From contig NC_071332.1 in NCBI RefSeq assembly GCF_010183535.1, forward strand, positions 5,270,001 to 5,334,000: 64,000 nucleotides of DNA, in the 5' to 3' direction. Positions 1 through 8,718 of the stretch are shown piece by piece. A program made the translations under genes and the position numbers. The stretch is from Caenorhabditis remanei. Its lineage: Eukaryota > Nematoda > Chromadorea > Rhabditida > Rhabditidae. Numbering within the stretch: position 1 is the first letter of the stretch; the number at the start of each line of letters is the position of its first letter. Under the pieces are notes generated by a model, which was not told where the DNA came from, did no database searches, and worked only from the letters and a program-made list of their open reading frames with translations.

Positions 1-1
1 T

Positions 2-1336
2 CTTTTATTCCTAGTTGCTGGAGTAGCTATCGCTGCGCCAGGCAACAAATGGAGGTCTTCCACTACCACTGCTCGTCCAACTTCTCGTCCAACCAGAAAC
101 GGGCAAAATGAATTCAGTGGAAGCAACTCCAATAATCAGATGCCATCCGGAGCCAACTCTAATCCCAGAGAAAACTCTAGAGGTAAGAGAGAAGTGGAAT
201 CAATGGGCACTGGCGAACAGTCTGGTCCAAACAGACAAACCGGATTCGGTGAATCTATGACCAATACGCAAGAACCAATGGGACCAGGATCCAGTGGCCA
301 CATCAGCAGAAATGGTGAATCAAACGAGAACTCTCACTCCAACGAAAACTCAAACGAGCAACTTTCTTTTGGTGGTCAGACGAGCCAGAATGAGTTCGGT
401 GGATCCAATTCCCACACCCACGGAGACACCAGAAACAAGAGAGCCGTCGGATCAACTAGCTTCGGAGGACAATCTGGACAAGGTAGTCAGAGTGGATCCG
501 GCTTTGCCGGCCAGAGCGGTTTCGGAGGATCCAGTTCAAATGGACAAAGTGGATTTGGAGGATCTAGTTCAAACGGGCAAAGTGGATCAAACGGATTTGG
601 TTCTTCCAGCGGAAATTCCAACACTGGATCAGGATTTGGAGGTCAGAGTGGCTTTGGTGGATCCAGCTCCAGCTCCAACGGACAAAATGGACAAAGTGGA
701 TTTGGTGGATCCAGCTCAGGATTTGGTGGTCAAACCAGCCAAAACGGAGTGAGCGGATCTAACTCGAACATCCGTGGAAACACCAGAAACACGAGATCAA
801 CTGGATCGTCGACCTTCGGAGGACAATCTGGTAGTCAGACTGGATTCGGATCGAGCGGAAACACTAACACAGGATTCGGTGGATCCAGCCAAACCAGCTC
901 AAATGGCCAAAGTGGATTTGGTGGATTCGGCGGTAGCAGCGGTAACTCCAACATGGGATCAGGATTTGGAGGATCCAGTTCCAATGGACAAAGTGGACAA
1001 GGACTCGGTAAGTCTAGCCAAAAAAAAACATATGGTCAATGTGGATTTGCAGGTTTCGGTGGGTCCAGCTCAATCGGAACAGGATTTGGAGGGCAAAACG
1101 GACAGAGTGGATTTGGCGGATTTGGTTCTAACGGAAACTCTAATACGGGATCTGGATTTGGAGGACAGAGTGGATTTGGCACCAGTGGACAAATGGGATC
1201 AGGATTCGGAGGACAGAGCAGCCAGACACGTCAAAGAACATCTGGACAATCAGGATTCTTTGGACAAGGACAAGGAACCTCATCCTCATCGAACAGCCAG
1301 CAAGGATTCGGGCAGAACGGATTCAGTGGAAGATAA
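2..1336 (+). CDS. Gly/Ser/Asn/Gln-rich secreted protein, 5' partial
   Basis: The frame is open from the first bases of the window and runs to TAA at 1334-1336. It begins in the middle of a hydrophobic stretch, LLFLVAGVAIAAP, that looks like the end of a signal peptide, so the start codon lies just outside the window. The mature part is low complexity: repeated units such as GQSGFGGSSSNGQ and GSGFGGQSGFGG, almost no charged residues after residue 100, and two longer near-identical blocks around NTRN. An AATAAA signal follows at 1399-1404. The lead end resembles the small Gly/Asn-rich peptides at 3468-3737 and 9142-9369, so it may be a longer relative. Function is unknown; the composition suggests an extracellular or structural protein. 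The open frames at 294-752 and 774-1403 are shadows of this repeat. Confidence 0.8.
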   Translation, partial: LLFLVAGVAIAAPGNKWRSSTTTARPTSRPTRNGQNEFSGSNSNNQMPSGANSNPRENSRGKREVESMGTGEQSGPNRQTGFGESMTNTQEPMGPGSSGHISRNGESNENSHSNENSNEQLSFGGQTSQNEFGGSNSHTHGDTRNKRAVGSTSFGGQSGQGSQSGSGFAGQSGFGGSSSNGQSGFGGSSSNGQSGSNGFGSSSGNSNTGSGFGGQSGFGGSSSSSNGQNGQSGFGGSSSGFGGQTSQNGVSGSNSNIRGNTRNTRSTGSSTFGGQSGSQTGFGSSGNTNTGFGGSSQTSSNGQSGFGGFGGSSGNSNMGSGFGGSSSNGQSGQGLGKSSQKKTYGQCGFAGFGGSSSIGTGFGGQNGQSGFGGFGSNGNSNTGSGFGGQSGFGTSGQMGSGFGGQSSQTRQRTSGQSGFFGQGQGTSSSSNSQQGFGQNGFSGR

Positions 1337-1425
1337 ATTTTTGAACGTAATCCTCATACCACTTATGACCGGTGCTATTTACTTCTCCAAACTACACGAA
1401 TAAATATATAATCGAACATAATTAC

Positions 1426-1909
1426 CTTGAACGTCCAATAAGCTCTTGAAGCAAACATCATTCCGGAGGCAGGTCCTCTACTATAGATGACTACTTGATC
1501 ATTGTTATTGACACCCAATAGACGGACGTATTTCTGGAAAACCTCTGGTGGGTAGAGGTCGAATTTGATGTATTCTGATTTGAAGTAGGCGGAGTCAAAG
1601 GCATAATGAGCAGCTCCTGGGATGTGCTCTGCAGCGTAGGCATCTGCTGGCATGTAAGTGGCGTCGATCACTCGGACCTTCTGAATGCAGAACAAATAAA
1701 AATTGTAATTCGAAATATATATTGCAACCCACATTCAAGTTCTGAATAAGCCATTGTGGCGTAACAAGAGAATTGGTGCTCATCGCTCTGAAATCAGGAG
1801 AGACTGGATGAGAACTGGCGGAGACTTGATTGTTAATCAACAGAATAACGGACAGAAGAGTTAGTGTACAAGGAGAAAACAGCACACACCTTTTGAATAT
1901 GCTTATCAT
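1426..1909 (-). CDS. thiosulfate/mercaptopyruvate sulfurtransferase-like, N-terminal half only
   Basis: Two exons on the minus strand fit in phase: 1909-1733 (59 codons) and 1680-1426 (85 codons). Residues 1-32 form a hydrophobic leader. The text from MSTNSLVTPQWLIQNL through VRVIDATYMP to VVIYSRG and the ending RAYWTFK is the first (non-catalytic) rhodanese domain of the MPST family. That family normally continues with a second rhodanese domain carrying the active-site cysteine. Exon 2 ends at a good donor (AAG then GTAATT), but no further exon is visible down to position 1. Either the remaining exons lie outside the window, which would put the Gly-rich gene inside an intron on the other strand, or the gene is truncated. 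Confidence 0.72.
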
Positions 1910-3467
1910 ATTTCGTGTTGGCGGAATCTGTGCGTTTGGAAAATGAATCGGCGGGAAACTGCCGATTTTCTGAGTGTTTCATCGAAATTTATAGACATTT
2001 TCGAGTTTCCACTGATAAGACTCACGTAATTTCGAATTGAAGTTACAACAATCTTTTTCGAAGGTTAGAGAAATGACTAGAGACACGTTCGAAAGAAAAT
2101 TGGAGAGGGATCATTAGAACTGCAGGAGACATAGACAAACAAGAAAACCATTTATTAGATTTTTATGAAGAGACGGTAGAGAACACGAGTGATGTGAAGA
2201 CCAGAAGGTATTAGTGGACTGTGTACATATTTTTTGTGGGGAATTGAGGAGGGAGAGAGAGTGGAGGAGATGCATGTGGCAGAAGGGGAGAAATGTGCTG
2301 ACCTAATAGATTGATAGGGAGTTTAGATAATAGGGTTTTAGAAGAAAGGGAGATAGCTGAAGTTGAATAAAGCCAAGTGTATTTTTTGGTGAATACAACA
2401 AATAATTGGATTCGGGTAATACAGTAATCTTAAAAGGGAAGTTCATGATGAGTCGGGTTGAACTTTTTCTATAAATTTGACCGTAGATAATTTCGACCCT
2501 GCTGATTCCAAAACTACAAGATAACTCCGTTCACGTGAGCAGTTGGCTTATTTTCCTTGCAGTTTTGGAATCGGCAGTTTGGAATCGGTCGAAAGTATCT
2601 AGGGTCAAATTTATAGAAAAAGTTCAACCCGACTCGTCATGAACTTTCCTTGTAAAACATATATGAACGTATTTCTTTGACAAAATCATAATGTTGTAAT
2701 AAGTAAACTTGTATAGTCTCTCCTTTATCTGAAACAGTATGTTTCCAGAATTACCCATTACAGGCGTTCCAGGTTCTCTTGGGAAAGTTACTCCACAATA
2801 TTGGTCACGGATTGGTGCTTGTGGAATGAAAAGTGTTCTTTCATCTCACTGATGATTATAAATTTCTGTATTCAATCCCAACAAAATGGCGAGGGCTCTA
2901 AAAGTGGTTTTTCCCTTGTGTTAAAAAATGGAAATCTGAAAACTTTAATCGACTAGACGATGACTAGTTTCCTGACTGCAAAACCTCGAATTTTCTATCT
3001 GCAAAACTATGCTTTGAAATGTTAAAAACAATATCTGAACTAAAAATGGCTACAACTAACCAAGCAGGATCCAAAAAACCATGCAATTGTTGTTTTATTT
3101 TTGTCTTATATTCTTATGACCCACTTATGGTTTCACACCATAAAATTAGTTATATTCTCTGCGCAACTGAAACATTTCTAGTTTTTCTCTTTCAAATTCT
3201 CCGGCCTGTATGTTTCAAAAATGTGATTATGTAGTTTGCTGAACAATTCAACGAACTCATAAAACATTTTTAACACTAATTTTCTCAAGTTTGAACATAT
3301 TCTTTGACCTTGTTTAGAAAAGAACTATTAATCCAATCTTGTGATGTTGTTGTTGTTCCCTCTTCAAATCAGGATAAACATGACAACCAATTAAAGAAAA
3401 AAACCACTTCGTTTCAATAATATTTATTCATTTCAATCACAAGAAGAGTCAACAAAACGGTTGATTT
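1910..3467. other. intergenic, no gene seen
   Basis: Upstream of the sulfurtransferase-like gene and downstream of the 3468-3737 peptide gene. It holds one fold-back element (2436-2649). The open frame at 3019-3234 is AT-rich and has no recognisable protein character. No RNA gene was recognised. Confidence 0.5.
2436..2649. repeat. fold-back inverted-repeat element
   Basis: The two arms are near-perfect reverse complements of about 45 bases (GAGTCGGGTTGAACTTTTTC on the left, its complement ending at about 2640 on the right), joined by about 120 bases. The inner part also pairs partly around TTCCAAAACT. No clear target duplication was seen. It is probably a non-autonomous DNA transposon. Confidence 0.7.
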
Positions 3468-3737
3468 TCAGTTATTTCTCTGTTGTCCTCCGAATCCTCC
3501 TTGTCCTCCACCCTGGTTATTCGAGTTTCCTTGTCCATTAGTCATGTTTCCACCGAAACCTCCGATTTGACCAGATAGTCCTTGTCCAATCTGAGCACCA
3601 CCTCCGACTCCATTCGAAGTTGTTGAAACCTTTCCTTGGGCTCCATTTTGACCTCCATTTTGTCCATTCTTATTATTTGGAGCCGCGATGACAAGAGCAA
3701 CAATTAGGATCAGGATAGTAAACTTGGTAGAGAACAT
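3468..3737 (-). CDS. small Gly/Asn/Gln-rich secreted peptide (nspa-like)
   Basis: A single-exon 89-residue protein. The frame is open further upstream to 4088, but the ATG at 3737 is chosen because it begins a clean signal peptide (MFSTKFTILILIVALVIAA), lies about 45 bases below a TATA box, and matches its paralogue at 9142-9369. The mature part is PNNKNGQNGG followed by Gly/Asn/Gln repeats and ends GGFGGQQRNN. The nematode-specific peptide families in C. elegans have this architecture; assignment to group A is a guess. It is likely secreted; no enzymatic function is apparent. The gene stands alone, with a repeat element immediately upstream of its promoter. Confidence 0.75.
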   Translation of the reverse strand: MFSTKFTILILIVALVIAAPNNKNGQNGGQNGAQGKVSTTSNGVGGGAQIGQGLSGQIGGFGGNMTNGQGNSNNQGGGQGGFGGQQRNN

Positions 3738-3780
3738 AATTGAATTTGAGAATTCGATACTTTTAGTACTGCTACTCCCA

Positions 3781-3810
3781 CTTTTATACCAAAATAGTGG
3801 TGGTGAACTT
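3781..3810 (-). promoter_or_regulatory. core promoter block shared with the 9142-9369 peptide gene
   Basis: Read on the minus strand this is AAGTTCACCACCAC followed by TATTTTGGTATAAAAG. The TATA box is about 45 bases above the ATG at 3737. The same 29-30 bases, with a single A length difference, occur above the paralogue (9408-9436), although flanking non-coding DNA has diverged. Confidence 0.75.
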
Positions 3811-3914
3811 GTCTGTGAAAAAATGTAAAAATGCAAATCCTCTGTTGGTGATGAATCTGTTCGAGAACTTGGAACTATCCATGAGTCATGGACGGAATGG
3901 GGTTCCCAGCAGCG

Positions 3915-4120
3915 TTGGGAAATTCCGGACCGGGCCGATCCCGTTGAAATACGAAATTTTTTGAAATTGTTTGCAAAAAGGTCGAATTGTGGACTTTGTT
4001 TTTGCATATCGATAAAAACTGAAGCGTACGAGAGAATTTTGACTGTTTTATTTAAAATTTCCAAAAAATTCGAAAAAATTGCGCACATTTCTGAATCCGG
4101 GCCGGCCCGGAATTTTCCAA
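3915..4120. repeat. inverted-repeat element with CCGGGCC-rich ends
   Basis: Ends TTGGGAAATTCCGG and CCGGAATTTTCCAA are inverted repeats. The interior has GGACCGGGCC near the left end and GGGCCGGCCC near the right. It resembles the hAT-like element at 57452-57723 in its CCGGGCC blocks and in AAAATTTTC and ATATCGATAAAA segments, so it may be a relative with different termini. Confidence 0.55.
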
Positions 4121-4823
4121 TTTTGGTTCGCAGATTGTCGGTTTTTGATGAAAAGAGGAAAATAGCTTCACAGGTATAGTGCTGAGAAACATCTGAAAAA
4201 CCAAGAAAAATATGGGAACCGTGAAACGAAATATTTGATGTTTCAAAGTCTCACTTTTGTCTTACGGAGCGCACTGTCTTCTCGATCACTCAAGACGTTC
4301 TCCAAGAAGAAATTAGGTTTTCAGATGACGCACTTCCGAGACTATCCATTACCACCTTCGCATGATCACCTATTCAATTTTCCCATTAACTTCCAGGTCA
4401 CTCGTGATCCATCCCACACATATATCCAGTTTCTGACCGTTCCCATTGAAACCAGAACGTCATTTTCCCTCCCCCCACTATCATAAATCCACACGGGAAA
4501 GTGACCAAGTCACTTTCATTTTTTCCTCTGCCAGAAGATGATGATCACACATTGCAGTGTCCATTCAACCAACAATTCTCTTATTTCTTCTTCCCGCCAC
4601 CGATACTTTTTTTCTTCTTCGTTTTCTTCCAATGTTTTTGATATCTCTTTTATTTCTTCTTCTTCTTCTTCCTCAAATATACTATCTCTCATTCTCTTCT
4701 GATCGAAAAAAAGAAAACAATAACAAAATAATGCCGGAATTGCGTGAGAGTGACCGTCGATCTGTACTGAAATGGCTGAAATAAAGAATCATAATTCGGT
4801 CAGCGGGGGTCCCGCGCGTCGCG

Positions 4824-4830
4824 TATAAAA
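4824..4830 (+). promoter_or_regulatory. TATA box for the 4960-5592 gene
   Basis: TATAAAA lies about 130 bases above the ATG at 4960, just after a GC-rich GCGCGTCGCG block that stands out in AT-rich surroundings. Confidence 0.5.
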
Positions 4831-4959
4831 GTGTTCTAATCGTATCAGAAGTGTCATTTCCTCCAATTTTTCAGTCGTCAATATTGATGTTCTGGCACAA
4901 GACGTTATTATTCGCCCACTCCTCTGAATTAGAAACATCTTGAAAATTTCAGAGCAAAA

Positions 4960-5592
4960 ATGAATTCAATCTTCGTGTTCCTGGCACTCGTCTTAGCAGT
5001 CTACTCAATGCCAAATCCACCTTCATTCCCAATTGTTAGTTTATGAGGTCCCAAATTAAAAGAATCTACTCAAATCTTGGAAACAAAGTCACTTATTCTC
5101 ATGTCTATCTCTCATTTCTCCTTGCCTAACCCTTGTCGGCGGTCAACACTCCGCATTCTTCTTGTCATAGAGAAGTCGGTTAACTGTCCGCCTCAATAGC
5201 TCAGTTGGGAGAGCGTTAGACTGAAGATCTAAAGGTCACCAGTTCGATCCTGGTTTGGGGCAATTGTTTTTTGCTTCCTTGCAAAAATTATTGTTCAATT
5301 TTTCAGAAAGAAATCTGTGCGGCTTACGGGGAGAAATGTGTGAGCAAACTGAATAGACGGGATTGTCCAGAAAGAATTATTGAGTGTGAGAAGTATGCGA
5401 ATCAAGGAATTCGAACCACTTGGTCTTTCTGTAAGTTTGCTCTCTTTTCGTCTCGGGAACACTGACAATATATTTTCAGGCATGTTCTCCAACAACTACG
5501 ATCTTTCCGCGTGCCACGAGCGTGTTCAAATCGATTACCAGATCATTCAGTCATGGATCAGCAAGGATCAATTTAAGTATCTTCCAGAATAA
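4960..5592 (+). CDS. small secreted six-cysteine protein
   Basis: Three exons join in phase: 4960-5034, 5307-5430 and 5480-5592, giving 103 residues. Residues 1-16 are a signal peptide (MNSIFVFLALVLAVYS). The mature peptide has six cysteines in the contexts KEIC, EKC, RDC, IEC, SFC and SAC, an even number compatible with three disulfides. I do not recognise the family; short Cys-rich secreted proteins of this kind are abundant in nematodes. The first intron (5035-5306) contains a complete tRNA-Phe on the same strand. The ATG is the first in frame, follows CAGAGCAAAA, and begins the signal peptide. No function is assigned. Confidence 0.75.
5190..5262 (+). tRNA. tRNA-Phe (anticodon GAA)
   Basis: A complete cloverleaf of 73 bases: acceptor GCCTCAA pairing with TTGGGGC (one T-G wobble), D-arm GCTC/GAGC, anticodon arm TTAGA-CTGAAGA-TCTAA, T-arm ACCAG-TTCGATC-CTGGT, discriminator A, then a T6 run as pol III stop. 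The anticodon GAA reads Phe. It sits inside the first intron of the six-cysteine protein gene, in the same orientation. Confidence 0.95.
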
Positions 5593-5867
5593 TCTGTGTT
5601 CTTTCTGATTTATGACCAAGAAGTTTTACGAAGATCAACGGGGGAAATATATATAAATTTTGATGAGTCATCATTTCTGTAATAAATGTTCGAATAATAT
5701 TTTGTTGTGATGTGATGATGTTTGTTGGTCCAGGTATAAAAAGGAGAGAACACGTGACAACGCTCGGTTTCAAGTTTTTTTGATTATTCAAACGGAAGAC
5801 ATTGCTGAAGATAACTACCGTATTCTCTGACCCAGAAACAACAAATCTCCAAAAATCGCGTGAATAT

Positions 5868-6328
5868 CAGAGTTGCATGGAAGTGAAAATTTCTTATCCG
5901 GAAGTCGGAAGTGAATTTCCTTAACCGGAAGTCGGAAGTCGGAAGTCGGAAGTGAGTTTCCTTAACCGGAAGTCGGAAGTCGGAAGTTGGAAGTGAAAAA
6001 ACGCCCGGAAGTCGGAAGTTGGAAGTCGGAAGTCGGAAGTCGGAATTAGATTTTTTCGCAAATATTCAAAAACTCCAAGAGAAAAGATCATAAAATTGGC
6101 GGAAATCAGTGGAAAATTAGGTTTTGGATGAAGAAAAACCAATTGTCTCTCCTTTTAGACCATTTTTTCAAGTATTTCTGCAAAATATACTTTTCGGAAA
6201 TTCTGCAGTTATGGAATGACGGAAGTCGGAAGTAATATTCCTTATCCGGAAGTCTGAAGTCGGAAGTCGGAAGTGATTTTTCTTATCCGGAAGTCGGAAG
6301 TCGGAAGTCGGAATTCCATGCAACTCTG
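5868..6328. mobile_element. hAT-like non-autonomous element with GGAAGTC heptamer repeats
   Basis: Terminal inverted repeats CAGAGTTGCATGGAA are flanked by an exact 8-bp duplication, GTGAATAT, at 5860-5867 and 6329-6336. An 8-bp duplication and a CAG-type end are hallmarks of hAT transposons. The element is 461 bp, has no transposase, and both arms are built of tandem GGAAGTC heptamers. A diverged copy lies at about 57150-57374 in the reverse orientation. Confidence 0.9.
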
Positions 6329-6336
6329 GTGAATAT

Positions 6337-7797
6337 GTATGAAACACATTCGAATCTCAAGCTTCACGTAACCGCCCTGTGTATTCAAATACGTACTCTA
6401 AATAAAATGAATGTTCTTGCTCACTCGAAATTATTATGCTATTATTAATACCCGGTTTCCATATCAGGTTTAGTCTCGTGAGGGACCTTACCTGACCTCC
6501 AGTCACTTTTCTGTATATCTATCGTTCAATAAATTATATCAAATTTAAATTTAAATTTGTATTGCATTTTTGAAATATCATGTAACATTGCAGATACAAG
6601 ACTATCAAATCATTTTCAGATTACATTATAACTCGAAAACTTCTTGACTTCAGATACAATCTAATCCTATCTGCTGAGTTCACAAGATCACATTTCTCTG
6701 AAATTCTCCAAAAAACCAAACACCGATTCCAGAAGTTTTATCGTTGCATTTTTCTCCTTTCCCATAACCATAAAACACAAAATTTCAAAATTTTTTTCAT
6801 GAGAATTTTCCGAAAAAATATAAAACGTTTCGTTCGAGTATTATATATAAGTTGCAGAAGACCTCCATCACCAGTCCGGCGCCAAATGTATTATCACTTC
6901 CCGATCAACACATCCCCTCTCCGTTGATCAGATATCCGTTTTTCCGTTTCACTTTCTCTTTTTTTGCCATTCATCATTTATTGCCATCCATCGTGCCATT
7001 TTTTATCGGATTCAAAATCTAAATGCCTATTCTTTATTTGTTTTTTGATTCTCCTCTGACTTCTACTCTTTTCAAAATGAGAGCTCATTTCGAGAAGAAT
7101 ATTGATGATGGTTTGAGAGGACATGATCCACAAGAACAATTGGTGCCAATTGACAAAACTAAGGGGAATTTTGTGAGTGGGAAGAGTGAGTCGGTTTTCA
7201 ACCAAACAACAACAAATATTCGAAGAAAAAAGATCAACGGGCACGTAGGCAATCATAGAGGGTTACTGTAGAACTTCTCGATAACTGGATAGGAATATTA
7301 TAGAAGAAAGTAAAATGTCGATGAGAAATTGAGTCTGAAATATAAAAACTTTGCTCGGTTTTCTGTTTCCAAAAATGTTACCAGTACTCCAGTTCTTCTT
7401 TGGTAAGGGTCACAAGTCAATTATAAAAATCATGATTTTGAATTGCGTATCTGCAAATAGGTTTGTTGAAACATAAAATTTAGAGATAACTGTCTATAAG
7501 CTTGGTTTATTCTCCTTATCCGGTCATAATAGGCCCAATCCGCTCAGGCTGTCGTCGGAGCCTCAACTCGTTGCTATTATCTCGGGCACAGTTCTTACAT
7601 CTGCGCTCCACCAAAATGGTCTTAAAAATGTCACTTTTTCTTGGAACCTCTCAATTCCACACACAATTTTCTTCGATTTCGCTAGAGCGCGGTTGCCTGC
7701 CGTGCGGATATGACCTGATGATGTGAGAAAAACGATTCCAGCCATCGCAGTATTCACAGCGTCGAGGTTGTCCTTCAGAAATACCAAGCAAATATAG
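6337..7797. other. intergenic, no gene seen
   Basis: AT-rich DNA with overlapping short open frames on both strands at 6978-7271 that have no recognisable protein character. The stretch 7571-7650 matches the inverted-repeat element at 60180-60300. A GTATAAAAAGGAG TATA-like site at about 5734, before the hAT element, has no clear gene after it. Confidence 0.45.
7571..7650. repeat. partial copy of the 60180-60300 inverted-repeat family
   Basis: GGGCACAGTTCTTACATCTG, a following GCGCTCCACC, and TTAAAAATGTCACTTTTTC match, with scattered differences, the reverse complement of the right half of the element at 60180-60300. The other end was not located. Confidence 0.5.
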
Positions 7798-8184
7798 GTT
7801 CAATTTCCAGAAATAACGTTCAATTTCCAGAAATAACGTTCAATTTCCAGAAATAACGTTCAATTTCCAGAAATAACGTTCAATTTCCAGAAATAACGTT
7901 CAATTTCCAGAAATAACGTTCAATTTCCAGAAATAACGTTCAATTTCCAGAAATACCGTTCAATTTCCAGAAATAACGTTCAATTTCCAGAAATAACGTT
8001 CAATTTCCAGAAATACCGTTCAATTTCCAGAAATAACGTTCAATTTCCAGAAATAACGTTCAATTTCCAGAAATAACGTTCAATTTCCAGAAATAACGTT
8101 CAATTTCCAGAAATAACGTTCAATTTCCAGAAAATGTAGGTTCAATTTCCAGAAAATGTAGGTTCAATTTCCAGAAATAACATA
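7796..8184. repeat. 20-bp minisatellite, about 19 units
   Basis: Sixteen uninterrupted units of CAATTTCCAGAAATAACGTT from 7801 to 8120, followed by two 22-bp units with AAAATGTAGG and a final partial unit. Two units (7941-7960 and 8001-8020) share the same A-to-C change exactly three units apart, which indicates expansion in 60-bp blocks. Every unit contains TTTCCAG, the nematode 3' splice-site consensus. Confidence 0.97.
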
Positions 8185-8718
8185 GCCTACCAACCATATA
8201 TTGTCATTTTTGCTATTTCAGAAGCCAATGCTACATCATGCTCTGTTTCACTGTCCTCAGGCTTTTGTTCCCGGAAATCTAAATTCCTAATCTTTCCAAT
8301 CTACGAACTTCTCCCAAGAAGTTCACCCGAACCTTCATCCCTTCCTCTTCAAAATCACATGAACCCATCTAGTTTGCGTGCCCTGTTATTTTGCCACCTC
8401 CAACTGCTCAACTCCCACAAAACATCTCTCCATGATTCTCTCTGTATTTTTTCCTCCTCGCCCAAAAATTCTCGACGATCTGTTTGCCAGTTGTCACCTC
8501 CTCATCATCGCCCTTCTCTCTTCTCTTCTTCGTGCCAAGATTAATTGGCCTCACTTCATCAACCAATCTTGTGGGGGCACCGCCCATTTTCACTCCGCAT
8601 CGCATGCATCCACTCCATTCATTTTACCAGTCATTCTTCAACAGAGCATATCTTCTTCTTCTTTTTTTCTTTCCTTTTTTTTTGAAAAAGAGCAAACAAC
8701 ATTTGTTTTTTGATCAGG
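8185..8718. other. intergenic, upstream of MIG-18-like gene
   Basis: Pyrimidine-rich DNA with overlapping open frames on both strands (8359-8713) that look like composition effects. TTTGATCAG just before the ATG at 8719 could be a trans-splice acceptor. Confidence 0.4.

Noticed and set aside
294..1403. Two further long plus-strand open frames over the Gly-rich gene
   Set aside because: They are alternate frames of the same repeated codons (giving Asp/Val-rich text) with no signal peptide or independent start context.
7502..7787. Coding region on either strand (74-codon frames)
   Set aside because: Part of the region matches a known-in-window inverted-repeat element and neither frame has protein-like features.
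7796..8184. CRISPR-like repeat array
   Set aside because: Units are head-to-tail without spacers and the genome is clearly animal, so this is a minisatellite.
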